This document shows positions 1 to 9,056 of a DNA stretch of 64,000 nucleotides, piece by piece; within the stretch, counting starts at the first letter, position 1, and each line of letters starts with the position of its first letter. The notes below the pieces were generated by a model. That model was not told the origin of the DNA, made no database searches, and saw only the letters and a list, made by a program, of their open reading frames with translations. The stretch is from assembly GCA_902515355.1 (NCBI GenBank), contig CABXUA010000001.1, positions 40,048-104,047 on the forward strand, given 5' to 3'. Source of the stretch: an uncultured Pelagibacteraceae bacterium (GTDB taxonomy: Bacteria > Pseudomonadota > Alphaproteobacteria > Pelagibacterales > Pelagibacteraceae). The translations under genes were made by a program, and so were the position numbers.

Positions 1-237
1 AACTGGGAGAGATTTTTCTAGACCAGCTCCCCTTTTGCTCTCTAAACTAGTTCTATTTGCTTTGTCGTAAGATGTTTTGTAAATAAATCCAATTCCAAGT
101 TTTTGAGTTATCTCCTTTAACTTACTAGCAGTATTTATCGCATGTTGTTCATTTTCTAACTGACAAGGTCCTGCTATAAGAATGAATTGATTAGTATTTG
201 AAATATTCAGCTTACCGCATTTAATCGTTTTGCCCAT
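1..237 (-). CDS. kdsA: 3-deoxy-8-phosphooctulonate synthase (KDO-8-P synthase), N-terminal part
   Basis: The first 79 residues of KdsA are present and the rest lies beyond the left edge. The enzyme condenses phosphoenolpyruvate with arabinose-5-phosphate to give KDO-8-phosphate, the precursor of the lipopolysaccharide inner-core sugar. Diagnostic motifs are IAGPCQLE near residue 21 and [12 protein letters not shown] near residue 53, both substrate-binding segments of the KDO8P/DAHP synthase family. The ATG (237-235) overlaps the TGA of pyrG in a TGATG arrangement, so the two genes are probably translationally coupled. The pyrG-kdsA pairing is common in alphaproteobacteria. Identity is secure; only the length cannot be judged. 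Confidence 0.93.
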   Translation of the reverse strand, partial: MGKTIKCGKLNISNTNQFILIAGPCQLENEQHAINTASKLKEITQKLGIGFIYKTSYDKANRTSLESKRGAGLEKSLPV

Positions 238-1862
238 CAGTTCAAACCTTTCCTTTTTTCAGCTGCTTTAATAAAAGAAGAAAATAACGGATGTGGAGTA
301 AAAGGTCTTGACTTAAATTCTGGATGAAACTGAACACCTATAAACCAAGGATGATTTTTTAATTCTATAATTTCAGGCAAAGTTCCGTCTGGAGATAAAG
401 CAGAGAAAATCAATCCTTTTTTTTCAAATTCATTTTTATATTTGATATTAACTTCATATCTGTGTCTGTGTCTTTCTTTTATTCTTTTTGTTGAATAAAT
501 CCTAGAAATTAAGGAATTATTTTTTAATACAGCGTCATATAAACCTAACCTCATAGTTCCACCTAAATTTTTTTCAGTACCTTTAATAATCTTTTTACCT
601 TTTTGCCATTCTTCTAATAAACCCACAACAGGAGTGCAAATATTGCCAAATTCACTAGTTGATGCATTTTTTATGTTTAATAAATTTCTCGCAGCTTCTA
701 TTATCGCCATTTGCATACCAAAACAAATTCCAAAGAAAGGTATATTATTTAATCTTGCGTATTTTATGGCAGCAATTTTACCTTCACTACCTCTTTTTCC
801 AAATCCACCAGGAATAAGTATTCCTGAGACATCTTTTAATAATGGCTTTACTTGTTGGATTTTAAGGTTTTCTGAGTCAATTCTTTTTAAATTAACTTTA
901 AGGTTATTAGATATTCCACCATGTGTTAAAGCTTCATCTAAAGATTTGTAGGCATCTTTTAAATTAACATATTTGCCTATGATACCTATATTTACGTCTT
1001 TTCTTGAACCCAATACTTTTGAAGTAATATTTTTCCATTTTGACAAGTCGGGTGTTTTTTTTGTCTTGATTTTAAAGAATGATAACACTCTCTGATCTAA
1101 TTTTTCTTTATAAAAACTTATTGGCGCCTCATAAATTGTTTTAACATCGACTGTTTCTATTACATTTTCAATTTGAACGTTACAGAATAAAGATATTTTT
1201 TTTCTTTCTGCAGTTGGGATTTTTTTTTCTGATCTACAAATAATTATATCTGGTTGGATTCCTAAACTTCTTAATTCTTTTACAGAATGTTGGGTAGGTT
1301 TTGTTTTTAATTCGCCAGATGCTTTAAGGTAAGGAACTAAAGTAAGATGAATAAATAAACTATTATCTTTCCCTTCTTCATTCGAAAACTGTCTTATTGC
1401 TTCTAAAAATGGTAAACTTTCGATATCTCCTACAGTGCCACCAATTTCACAAATTATAAAATCTTCATTTTTAACGTTTTGAGAAATAAATTTTTTAATT
1501 CGATTTGTGACATGGGGTACAACTTGAACAGTGCCACCTAAATAATCTCCTTTTCTCTCTTTTTTAATTATGTCGCTATAGATCCCACCAGTTGTGATAT
1601 TGTCGGATTGTGTTGCTGAAATTCCAGTAAATCTTTCGTAATGACCTATATCCAAGTCTGTCTCTGCTCCATCATCTGTAACAAAGACTTCCCCGTGCTG
1701 AAATGGATTCATTGTTCCAGGATCTACGTTTAAATAAGGATCTAATTTTCTTACTCTTACTTTATAACCCCTCAATTGAAGTAGTGAAGCTAATGAAGCT
1801 GAAGAGAGACCTTTACCTAATGATGAAACCACGCCGCCAGTTACGAAAATATATCGCGCCAT
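237..1862 (-). CDS. pyrG: CTP synthase
   Basis: CTP synthase aminates UTP to CTP using ATP and glutamine. The 541-residue length is normal for the family. The N-terminal amidoligase domain begins [18 protein letters not shown], which carries the ATP-binding P-loop, and contains the [12 protein letters not shown] segment. The C-terminal class I glutamine amidotransferase domain shows the oxyanion loop IPGGFGKRG, the nucleophile Cys in FFGICFGMQ and the His-Glu pair in GVQFHPEF. It lies between secG (39 bp upstream) and kdsA (overlapping), in the alphaproteobacterial order tpiA-secG-pyrG-kdsA. All expected catalytic elements are visible. Confidence 0.98.
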   Translation of the reverse strand: MARYIFVTGGVVSSLGKGLSSASLASLLQLRGYKVRVRKLDPYLNVDPGTMNPFQHGEVFVTDDGAETDLDIGHYERFTGISATQSDNITTGGIYSDIIKKERKGDYLGGTVQVVPHVTNRIKKFISQNVKNEDFIICEIGGTVGDIESLPFLEAIRQFSNEEGKDNSLFIHLTLVPYLKASGELKTKPTQHSVKELRSLGIQPDIIICRSEKKIPTAERKKISLFCNVQIENVIETVDVKTIYEAPISFYKEKLDQRVLSFFKIKTKKTPDLSKWKNITSKVLGSRKDVNIGIIGKYVNLKDAYKSLDEALTHGGISNNLKVNLKRIDSENLKIQQVKPLLKDVSGILIPGGFGKRGSEGKIAAIKYARLNNIPFFGICFGMQMAIIEAARNLLNIKNASTSEFGNICTPVVGLLEEWQKGKKIIKGTEKNLGGTMRLGLYDAVLKNNSLISRIYSTKRIKERHRHRYEVNIKYKNEFEKKGLIFSALSPDGTLPEIIELKNHPWFIGVQFHPEFKSRPFTPHPLFSSFIKAAEKRKGLN

Positions 1863-1901
1863 GGAAGTATGTTATACTATATTATTTTTAAATGACAAAG
1901 C

Positions 1902-2204
1902 TTATTTAGAAGACTCTGGAATTTGAGGAAGACTTGAGTCTTGTTTTTCTTCTTTTTCAAGAACAGATTGAACTTCGCGAATCTCGTCTCTGGAAATAAC
2001 TACTAGTGCAATGCTGGTAATAATAAACAAAGCAGCAACAATAGAAGTAAATTTAGTCAAAAAACTTCCAACCGATCTTGCGGATGTGAAACTATCTTGT
2101 GAAACGCCTAAACCAAGAGCTCCACCCTCCGATCTTTGCAATAAAATAACTATTACGAGTATTACTGCCAAGATTACATTAACTGCAATTAAAATATTTT
2201 CCAT
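1902..2204 (-). CDS. secG: Protein-export membrane protein SecG
   Basis: This 100-residue protein is the small accessory subunit of the SecYEG translocon in the inner membrane. It has two hydrophobic segments, about residues 3-22 and 50-69. They are joined by the SecG-typical loop LLQRSEGGALGLG followed by the Ser/Gly-rich FTSARSVGSF. The C-terminal tail is charged and rich in Glu and Lys. The start lies 5 bp after the tpiA stop, so the two are probably one transcript. Identification rests on topology, the QRSEGGALG motif and the neighbours tpiA and pyrG. Confidence 0.93.
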   Translation of the reverse strand: MENILIAVNVILAVILVIVILLQRSEGGALGLGVSQDSFTSARSVGSFLTKFTSIVAALFIITSIALVVISRDEIREVQSVLEKEEKQDSSLPQIPESSK

Positions 2205-2209
2205 AGCAT

Positions 2210-2971
2210 CTATCTATAGTAATTTTTTATTATATCAATGAATTTTTTAGATGTTTTTGAAGCTCCGCCAATTAAAAAACCATCTAAAATTTTAATTGAA
2301 TTAAATTGTTGAATATTTGTGCTATCTACAGAACCTCCATAAAGAACTTTGATAGAATTATTTCTTTTAAAGATTTTTTTCAAACTTTTTTTAATAAAAA
2401 AAATAGTTTTTGATAATTCGGAAATCTTAGGAATTTTACCTGTACCAATAGACCATATTGGTTCATAAGCAATTATAATATTTCCTTTATTAAATTTTTT
2501 TTCTAAAACGTTTGACAATTGTTTCTTTAAAACCTTGTTAGTAAATTTTTTATTTTTTTGAGTTTTGTTTTCTCCGATACAAAATATTACATTAATTTTA
2601 TTTTTTAAGGCGAATGTAACTTTTTTTTTAAGTATTGAATCATTATCTCCTTCAGCTCTATTATCTGAATGTCCTATAATTACATATTTTGCCCCAAGTT
2701 TTTTGATCATATATGGGCTGATCGCTCCAGTATCAGAACTAAATTTTTCTTTATAAAAACAGTTTTGAGCACCAATAAGAACTCTTTTGTTTTTAAGTGC
2801 CTTAGAAAATGTTTCTAACAATGTGAAAGGCGGAGTAATTATTGCTTTATATTTTTTATTGTATTTTTTATCCAAATTTACAAATGCGTTAATCTTATTT
2901 ACTATATTTATTGATTTGGGAACTCCAAACATTTTCCAATTTCCAACAAAGTATCTCATCTTATTTGCCAT
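2210..2971 (-). CDS. tpiA: Triosephosphate isomerase
   Basis: TpiA interconverts dihydroxyacetone phosphate and glyceraldehyde-3-phosphate. The 253 residues form a TIM barrel with Lys13 in NWKMFG, the catalytic His101 in IIGHSDNR, the catalytic Glu in IAYEPIWSIGTG (loop 6) and the phosphate-binding LYGGSV. One point is odd: the usual GHSERR motif reads GHSDNR, so the near-invariant Glu97 (reference numbering) is Asp and the next Arg is Asn. The fold and other catalytic residues are intact, so the enzyme is probably active. It is transcribed divergently from the ppiD-like gene across a 55-bp spacer. Confidence 0.96.
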   Translation of the reverse strand: MANKMRYFVGNWKMFGVPKSINIVNKINAFVNLDKKYNKKYKAIITPPFTLLETFSKALKNKRVLIGAQNCFYKEKFSSDTGAISPYMIKKLGAKYVIIGHSDNRAEGDNDSILKKKVTFALKNKINVIFCIGENKTQKNKKFTNKVLKKQLSNVLEKKFNKGNIIIAYEPIWSIGTGKIPKISELSKTIFFIKKSLKKIFKRNNSIKVLYGGSVDSTNIQQFNSIKILDGFLIGGASKTSKKFIDIIKNYYR

Positions 2972-3026
2972 AATTATGAATTTGATCTATAGGTGTATAA
3001 AATTATTACTTTAATAGAATATAAAA

Positions 3027-4481
3027 ATGTTTTCATCAATAGGAAAATTTTCTAAGTCAATATCAATCAAAATTTTGGTTGGGATCATCATTTTGCCTTT
3101 TGTCTTTTGGGGTATGGGCGATATATTTAGAGGTGGAAATCAAAATATTCTAGCTACTATCGACTCAGATAAAATTAGTTCTAAAGAATTTTTCAATTAT
3201 TTGAATAGATTAAATCTGACAGAAAAAGAACAGAAAGATTTAACTAAAACGAATTTAATGGAAAGAATTCTTTCAGAGTATATTGGTAAGACAATAATTG
3301 ATTTAGAAATAGAAGATTTTGGAATTATTTTAACAGACTCGTCACTTAAAGATTATATAATTAATGACAAAACTTTTTATAAAAACAAAAAGTTTTCCAG
3401 AGCTGAATATGAAAAATTTTTATTAAAGAGTGGTTTGTCAGCTCCTAGTTTTGAAAAAAATATTTCAGATCAAGAAAAGAAGAGACAGTTATTATCTTAT
3501 TTAGCACAAGGATTATATGTTTCAGATTTTTTAATCCAGAGTTCTTTCAGCAAAGAAAATCAAATTAAAAATATTAAATACATAAATTTAAATAATTACT
3601 ATGACAAAAGAACAATTACAAAGGAGGAGATAAATAAAACCTACATAGAAAACAAAAATTTATTTCAACAAACTTATAAAAGCATAAATTTTATAGAACT
3701 TAAACCTGATAAACTTGTCGGCGATAAGGATTATTCCGAGAATTATTTCAAAAAAATTGATAAAATAGAAAATGATATCTTGGACGGTGTTACTCTTGAG
3801 TTGGTGGCAAATAATAATAATTTAACAGTTATTAAAACAGATGAAGTGAATAACCAAAAAAACAATATATTGGGAATTAAGGAAACATCTATTGACGATG
3901 ATTTATTTAATGAATTTTTTAAAATTAAAAGTTTAAATTCTCCTGAGTTAATAAATTTTAAAAATAAATATTATATTGCTCAAATTTCTTCACAAAATAA
4001 AATTGCAGGAAAAATTAATGACAGGCCAGTTAATGACGCAATAATTAAACAAATAAAAATTAAAAATATAATAGAAAACAACATTAAAATCTCGAAGGAA
4101 ATTTCAAAAGGAGACTTTAAAGAATCGAATATGGAAGAATATGCAAAGAAAAATAGTATTGATGTAAAAAAAACTCAATTAAAAAATCTTAAAAATAATG
4201 AGATTTTTAGTGAAGATATAATTAAAGAAATATTCAAAATGAATGATAAACAAATAAATTTAATTACTGATAGTACCTTATCAAAAAATTTTATAGTTTA
4301 TATTGATAATACAAAAAAAATATCAATAGAAAAAAATTCTAAGGATTATGAAAAGTATAAATCTCAAGCTAAATTAAATTTAGCAAGAGATATATATAAT
4401 GTTTATGATAAAAGTATAAATAATAAGTATAAAATTGATGTAAATAACAAGGCACTTGAAAGAATTAAAAACTCATTTTAA
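3027..4481 (+). CDS. PpiD/SurA-like periplasmic folding chaperone, membrane anchored
   Basis: This 484-residue protein has a short cytoplasmic N-terminus, one membrane anchor at about residues 15-31 (ISIKILVGIIILPFVFWG), and a long Lys/Asn-rich periplasmic part. The start MFSSIGKFSKS and the following ILATIDSDKISSKEFFNYLNRL match the SurA_N/PpiD architecture, in which a SurA-like helical domain handles outer-membrane and secreted proteins. It is shorter than E. coli PpiD (about 620 residues), and no clear parvulin rotamase signature could be picked out, so it may act as a chaperone without isomerase activity. It sits between tpiA and trpE as in many alphaproteobacteria. Its TAA overlaps the trpE ATG (TAATG), implying coupling. 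Confidence 0.8.
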   Translation: MFSSIGKFSKSISIKILVGIIILPFVFWGMGDIFRGGNQNILATIDSDKISSKEFFNYLNRLNLTEKEQKDLTKTNLMERILSEYIGKTIIDLEIEDFGIILTDSSLKDYIINDKTFYKNKKFSRAEYEKFLLKSGLSAPSFEKNISDQEKKRQLLSYLAQGLYVSDFLIQSSFSKENQIKNIKYINLNNYYDKRTITKEEINKTYIENKNLFQQTYKSINFIELKPDKLVGDKDYSENYFKKIDKIENDILDGVTLELVANNNNLTVIKTDEVNNQKNNILGIKETSIDDDLFNEFFKIKSLNSPELINFKNKYYIAQISSQNKIAGKINDRPVNDAIIKQIKIKNIIENNIKISKEISKGDFKESNMEEYAKKNSIDVKKTQLKNLKNNEIFSEDIIKEIFKMNDKQINLITDSTLSKNFIVYIDNTKKISIEKNSKDYEKYKSQAKLNLARDIYNVYDKSINNKYKIDVNNKALERIKNSF

Positions 4482-5938
4482 TGAAACTAAATACTAGTTT
4501 TGTAAACTTCAAAAAAAACCATAAAAATAAAAAAGATCAAATTTTATTTTTTTCTAGAAAATGTAAAGATTATTCAAAAATCGAAAATTTATTTAAATTT
4601 CTTTTAGTCGAAAAAAACAGCTTTATTTTTGAGTCTGTTGAAAAAGGAAAAATTAGAGGCAGATATACAATAATAGGTCTGAACCCTGATAAGACATGGG
4701 ATATTAATAAAAACATTATAACTTACATAACTGAAGATAAAAAAAGAAAGATTAAGTCTAAACCCCTTAATTTTTTAAATAATTTATTAAATAATTTTAA
4801 TAATAAGATTCCAAAGGAATTGCCTAATATGGCCTCTATGTTAGTTGGTTATTTTTCTTATGATGTAATCAAATATTTAGAAAAAATTCCAAATAAATGT
4901 AAAGATGACCTCAATATTCCTGACGTTAGGCTGACGAGACCTAGAACTTTAATTATCTATGATAATTTAAAAAAAAAAATATATTATATAGAAAATATTT
5001 ATTCTGATATTCCAATTAAGAACTATTATGAAAAATATCAAAAAATCAAAGATAATTTTAACATGTTTCAAGAATATGAAAATATTAAACTACCTGATAA
5101 GTTTATCTTCAAATCAAATAAAAATAAAATAAAATCAAATATTTCAAAAAATAAATATAAATCTATAGTAATTAAAGCTAAAGATCATATAGCTAAAGGA
5201 GATATTTTTCAGGTGGTACTTAGTCAAAGATTTGAAAGAAAATTTGAAAAACACCCATTGGAAATTTATAACCATCTAAGAAAATCTAATCCCTCACCAT
5301 TTATGTTTTACTTTAACTATGAAGACTTCAAAGTTATAGGTAGTAGTCCCGAAATATTAGTAAGATTAAGAAATAATAAGATAACTGTAAGACCTATAGC
5401 CGGAACTAGACCTAGAGGCAAAAATAAGTTTCATGACAAAAAATATAAAAATGAGCTTCTCAAAGATAAGAAAGAACTTGCAGAGCACTTAATGTTATTA
5501 GACTTAGGTCGAAACGATGTGGGCAAAGTCTCTAAAATTAACACTGTCAAAGTTACCGAAAGTTTTAAAATAGAAAAATATTCTCATGTAATGCACATCG
5601 TATCTAACGTTGTAGGTACTTTTAACAACAAAACCTCAATTTTTGAAACACTTTTGTCAGGTTTTCCTGCTGGCACAGTTAGCGGCGCACCGAAAATAAG
5701 AGCTATGGAAATAATTGATAATTTAGAAAAAAACAAAAGGAAACTTTATGCTGGCGGGATTGGCTATTTTACCCCAAATAAAGAATTTGATACTTGTATA
5801 GCTCTCAGAACAGCCTTGATAAAGAATAATAAGTTTTATGTTCAATCTGGCGCAGGAATTGTTGCTGACAGCAATCCAGAAAGAGAATATCAAGAAACAG
5901 TAAATAAAGCCAAAGCCTTGATGAAAGCGATTGATTAA
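4481..5938 (+). CDS. trpE: Anthranilate synthase component I
   Basis: TrpE converts chorismate to anthranilate using ammonia supplied by TrpG, the first committed step of tryptophan synthesis. The 485 residues carry the N-terminal feedback-binding motif as [19 protein letters not shown]. The chorismate-binding domain is clear: [23 protein letters not shown], the conserved His in [25 protein letters not shown] and [14 protein letters not shown]. It starts at the TAATG overlap with the ppiD-like gene and its stop abuts the trpG start. No attenuator-type leader is seen, consistent with its internal position in the operon, so feedback inhibition is the visible control. Confidence 0.97.
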   Translation: MKLNTSFVNFKKNHKNKKDQILFFSRKCKDYSKIENLFKFLLVEKNSFIFESVEKGKIRGRYTIIGLNPDKTWDINKNIITYITEDKKRKIKSKPLNFLNNLLNNFNNKIPKELPNMASMLVGYFSYDVIKYLEKIPNKCKDDLNIPDVRLTRPRTLIIYDNLKKKIYYIENIYSDIPIKNYYEKYQKIKDNFNMFQEYENIKLPDKFIFKSNKNKIKSNISKNKYKSIVIKAKDHIAKGDIFQVVLSQRFERKFEKHPLEIYNHLRKSNPSPFMFYFNYEDFKVIGSSPEILVRLRNNKITVRPIAGTRPRGKNKFHDKKYKNELLKDKKELAEHLMLLDLGRNDVGKVSKINTVKVTESFKIEKYSHVMHIVSNVVGTFNNKTSIFETLLSGFPAGTVSGAPKIRAMEIIDNLEKNKRKLYAGGIGYFTPNKEFDTCIALRTALIKNNKFYVQSGAGIVADSNPEREYQETVNKAKALMKAID

Positions 5939-6508
5939 ATGAAAGTTTTGCTAATAGATAATTACGATAGTTTTACTTACAACTTATATCACTACCTTTC
6001 TCATTTAGGATGTAGTGTCGATGTATTTAGAAATGATAAAATAGATTCAAATAAAATAAAAAGAAATAAGTATAAAAAAATTGTAATATCTCCAGGACCA
6101 GGAAATCCCAATCAAACAGGAAACTGTTTGAAGATTGTTAAGAATCTTCATAAAAGAATTCCAATTCTTGGTGTATGTTTGGGCCATCAGATCATTGGAC
6201 AGGTTTTTGGGGCAAAAATTATTAGAGCAAGGAATCTAATGCATGGTAAAATGAGTAAAATTAATCATAAAAAATTAGGTATATTTAAAAATTTTAAAAA
6301 TAATTTTTTGGCTACTAGATACCACAGTTTAGTAATTGATAGGAAAAAATTGCCAAAATCTCTTATTATTACTGCGGAAACAAAGAATAAAACTATTATG
6401 GGGATAATGCATAAAAGATATAACATTCATGGAGTACAATTTCATCCTGAAAGTATTAACACTAAGGTAGGACTGAAATTGATAAATAACTTTCTAAAAT
6501 ATAAATAA
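5939..6508 (+). CDS. trpG: Anthranilate synthase component II (glutamine amidotransferase)
   Basis: TrpG hydrolyses glutamine and channels ammonia to TrpE. The 189 residues form a class I glutamine amidotransferase. Visible motifs are LLIDNYDSFTYNL at the N-terminus, the oxyanion segment VISPGPGNP, the Cys nucleophile in GVCLGHQIIGQ and the His-Glu pair in HGVQFHPESI. The ATG immediately follows the trpE stop and the next gene, trpD, starts one base after its own stop. PabA is the close alternative, but the trpE-trpG-trpD-trpC order decides for TrpG, perhaps serving folate synthesis as well. Confidence 0.95.
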   Translation: MKVLLIDNYDSFTYNLYHYLSHLGCSVDVFRNDKIDSNKIKRNKYKKIVISPGPGNPNQTGNCLKIVKNLHKRIPILGVCLGHQIIGQVFGAKIIRARNLMHGKMSKINHKKLGIFKNFKNNFLATRYHSLVIDRKKLPKSLIITAETKNKTIMGIMHKRYNIHGVQFHPESINTKVGLKLINNFLKYK

Positions 6509-6509
6509 A

Positions 6510-7502
6510 ATGGACAAAATTATCAATAAACTAAAAAATAAAGAGAACTTAAGTTTTGAAGAAAGCAAGTCTGCTTTTGAAAAAATTATGTCAGGAAAAG
6601 TTAAGGAAGAACTAATTCATGATTTTTTAATTTATTCATCTACCAAAGGAGAAACATCTGAGGAAATCGCTGGGGGTGTTTATGTTTTGAGAAACAAAGC
6701 AAATAACGTAAATGTGTCTGAAGATACAATAGACACATGTGGGACTGGAGGTGATGGAAAGAATACTTTAAATATTTCAACTGCAGCAGCACTTTTATTA
6801 TCAAGTTTTAACATTAAAGTAGCAAAACATGGAAATAAATCTGTATCATCAAAGTGTGGGTCAGCTGATGTACTAGATAAATTAAATATAGATATTAATC
6901 TTGGGCCTAAAGAAGTAGAGGCAAGTATAGACAAAAACAATTTTGGTTTTATGTTTGCTCCAGGCTATCATTCAGCCATGAAATATGTTGGGCCTGTAAG
7001 AAAAAAAATCGGCAAAAGAACAATATTTAATTTGATTGGTCCATTAAGTAGTCCAGCTAAAGTGAAAAGACAAGTAGTTGGGGTATTTAATAAAGATTTA
7101 CTTAAGATTTTTGGTGAAGCACTAAAAAATTTGGATTTAAATAAAGCAATAATAGTAAATAGTGAAGATGGTTTAGATGAAATTTCACCCTATGCTAATA
7201 CTAAAGTAGTTGAATTAGAAAACGAAAATATTAAAGAATATATTTTAAACCCTAAAGATTTAAACATTAAAGCAGGTAATTTTGAAAACTTAATTGGAAA
7301 AGGACCAGAATATAACGCTGAACAAATTAAGGAAATATTTAAAGGAAAAGATAACGATTTTTCTATTGCAGTTTGTTTAAATGCTGCAGCAGGTCTTTTG
7401 GTTGCTGAAAAATCAACAAATTTTAAAGAAGGTTATGAAAACCTGAGAAAACATATTCTATCAGGAAAAGTTATTAATCATCTTTCTAAACTAATTAAAT
7501 GA
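6510..7502 (+). CDS. trpD: Anthranilate phosphoribosyltransferase
   Basis: TrpD transfers phosphoribose from PRPP to anthranilate. The 330-residue length is typical. Signature segments are DTCGTGGDGKNTLNIST (PRPP/anthranilate loop), KHGNKSVSSKCGSADVL, the FMFAPGYHSAM helix and RTIFNLIGPLSSP. The gene ends four bases into trpC (ATGA-type overlap), so the two are probably translationally coupled. Neither trpF nor trpB/trpA follows, so the later tryptophan genes must lie elsewhere. Confidence 0.97.
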   Translation: MDKIINKLKNKENLSFEESKSAFEKIMSGKVKEELIHDFLIYSSTKGETSEEIAGGVYVLRNKANNVNVSEDTIDTCGTGGDGKNTLNISTAAALLLSSFNIKVAKHGNKSVSSKCGSADVLDKLNIDINLGPKEVEASIDKNNFGFMFAPGYHSAMKYVGPVRKKIGKRTIFNLIGPLSSPAKVKRQVVGVFNKDLLKIFGEALKNLDLNKAIIVNSEDGLDEISPYANTKVVELENENIKEYILNPKDLNIKAGNFENLIGKGPEYNAEQIKEIFKGKDNDFSIAVCLNAAAGLLVAEKSTNFKEGYENLRKHILSGKVINHLSKLIK

Positions 7503-8293
7503 ACAATACTTTAGAAAAAATAATTTCTGATAAAAAAGAAAGCATTAAAAAATATAAAAATTCTTTTTCAATTTTAGACCTAAAAAATAAAATTTCTAAT
7601 TATAATAAATATTTTAATTTTAAAGATAAACTTAATCAAAAAAAAATTTCGGTAGTTGCAGAGATAAAAAAAGCGAGTCCATCTGCTGGTATTATTGTTA
7701 AAAATTTTGATCCGAAAGTTATTGCTAAACAATACTATGATTCTGGGGCTGATTGTCTTTCTGTTTTAACTGAAGAGAACTATTTCAAAGGTAAATTAGA
7801 TGATATTTACGAAATTAAAAAAGTAATAAAATTACCTATTTTGTGTAAAGATTTTTTAATAGAACCTTACCAGGTATATTTAGCTAAAAGTTTTGGTGCT
7901 GATGCTATTTTAATTATTTTATCTGCCGTAAACGAAAAAATTGCTAAAGAAATTTATAATACCGCAGAAAATTTAAATATGAGCACTATAGTTGAAGTGC
8001 ATACTGAAGAAGAAGCAAAAAATGCACTTAATTTTAAGAACGCAATTATTGGCATTAATAATAGAAATCTAAAAACACTGAAAACAGATATTCAAAAAAC
8101 TTATGATTTACATAAAGTGTTATCCAGCCATCCAGGACCGTTGCTTTGTGAAAGTGGAATTAAATCAGAAATAGAAGTTAAACAAATAGTAAAAAAAACT
8201 GGAATAAATAATTTTCTAATCGGTGAATCACTACTTAAAGATATTGATAAAAACTCTCATCTTTTATCTAAGATACTTCAAATAAAGCCGTGA
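7499..8293 (+). CDS. trpC: Indole-3-glycerol phosphate synthase
   Basis: TrpC closes the indole ring from carboxyphenylaminodeoxyribulose phosphate. The 264 residues form a stand-alone TIM-barrel IGPS without the fused TrpF domain found in enterobacteria. Motifs in order are VVAEIKKASPSAGII (substrate Lys), SVLTEENYFKGKLDDI, ILCKDFLIEPYQV (catalytic Lys), TIVEVHTEEEA, IGINNRNLKTL and LLCESGIKSE. The start overlaps the end of trpD. In many alphaproteobacteria moaC/moeA follow; here only about 70 bp separate trpC from lexA. Confidence 0.97.
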   Translation: MNNTLEKIISDKKESIKKYKNSFSILDLKNKISNYNKYFNFKDKLNQKKISVVAEIKKASPSAGIIVKNFDPKVIAKQYYDSGADCLSVLTEENYFKGKLDDIYEIKKVIKLPILCKDFLIEPYQVYLAKSFGADAILIILSAVNEKIAKEIYNTAENLNMSTIVEVHTEEEAKNALNFKNAIIGINNRNLKTLKTDIQKTYDLHKVLSSHPGPLLCESGIKSEIEVKQIVKKTGINNFLIGESLLKDIDKNSHLLSKILQIKP

Positions 8294-8315
8294 TTTAAGG
8301 CTAATTTAGCATTGA

Positions 8316-8321
8316 TATTAT
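8316..8321 (+). promoter_or_regulatory. lexA: Possible -10 element for lexA
   Basis: TATTAT lies five bases upstream of the SOS box and is the best -10 candidate in the short trpC-lexA spacer. No convincing -35 partner was found at 16-18 bp. Position relative to the operator would let bound LexA block promoter escape. This is a weak call by eye. Confidence 0.3.
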
Positions 8322-8325
8322 AGTA

Positions 8326-8340
8326 GAACTTTTGTAGAAC
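8326..8340 (+). promoter_or_regulatory. LexA operator (SOS box), GAAC-N7-GAAC
   Basis: GAAC at 8326-8329 and GAAC at 8337-8340 are separated by exactly seven bases. Read on the other strand this is GTTC-N7-GTTC, the direct-repeat SOS box known for alphaproteobacterial LexA and unlike the palindromic E. coli box. It lies 22 bp before the lexA start used here, so it is most simply the autoregulatory operator. The match to both half-sites and to the spacing is perfect; binding itself is inferred. Confidence 0.8.
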
Positions 8341-8362
8341 ATAAATGTACGAGGTTTGTTCT

Positions 8363-9037
8363 ATGCTTACAAAAAAACAAAAAAACTTATTAATTTATAT
8401 AAATAAGAAGATTAGATCGTCAGGGATTTCTCCCTCTTACGAAGAAATGAAAAATTCTCTCAACCTTAAGTCGAAATCAGGTATTCATAGGTTAATTTCT
8501 GCACTAGAGGAAAGAGGGTTTGTCAAAAGACTAGCTCATAAAGCAAGAGCACTCGAAGTTGTTAAATTACCTGAAAATGCAAGTGCTAACGACATATTCA
8601 ACTCATTTACACCTAGTGTTATAAAAGGCGGCTTAGACAAAAGTAAAAAAACTTCAAGCCAAGTTTCTGTCTTAGGAAGTATAGCTGCAGGGACCCCGAT
8701 TGAAGCTATACAACAAGAGGTTGATAAAGTAGCATTACCAGAAGACTTACAAAATAATGGAGAGCATTTTGGTTTAAAAATTAAAGGAGACTCAATGGTT
8801 GAGGCTGGTATTAATGACGGAGACACAGTCATCATTAAAAAAGCTTCTAACGCAGACAACGGGCAAATAGCTGTTGTATTAATTGACGATCAAGAAGCTA
8901 CTTTAAAAAGAATTAGAAAAAAAGGTAATACTATTGCTTTAGAAAGTGCAAACAAAAATTACGATACAAAAATCTATGCTGCCAGTAGAATAAAAATCCA
9001 GGGAAAACTGGTCTCTTTGTATAGAAACTTTCATTAA
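8363..9037 (+). CDS. lexA: LexA repressor
   Basis: LexA represses DNA-repair genes until RecA filaments trigger its self-cleavage. From ATG 8363 the protein has 224 residues: an N-terminal winged helix (MLTKKQKNLL, then SGISPSYEEMK, SGIHRLISALEERG) and an S24 peptidase domain. The cleavage site is Ala109-Gly110 in SIAAGTP, with catalytic Ser144 in GDSMVEAG and Lys182 in ATLKRI. An in-frame ATG at 8345 would add six residues. The downstream start is preferred because GAGG (8351-8354) lies eight bases before it and because family members begin MLTKKQ. A perfect SOS box sits just upstream. Confidence 0.96.
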   Translation: MLTKKQKNLLIYINKKIRSSGISPSYEEMKNSLNLKSKSGIHRLISALEERGFVKRLAHKARALEVVKLPENASANDIFNSFTPSVIKGGLDKSKKTSSQVSVLGSIAAGTPIEAIQQEVDKVALPEDLQNNGEHFGLKIKGDSMVEAGINDGDTVIIKKASNADNGQIAVVLIDDQEATLKRIRKKGNTIALESANKNYDTKIYAASRIKIQGKLVSLYRNFH

Positions 9038-9056
9038 AATAGTCTAATTAATTTAA

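Noticed and set aside
4440-4500. Tryptophan attenuator before trpE
   Set aside because: trpE starts at the stop of the preceding gene, leaving no room for a leader peptide or terminator.
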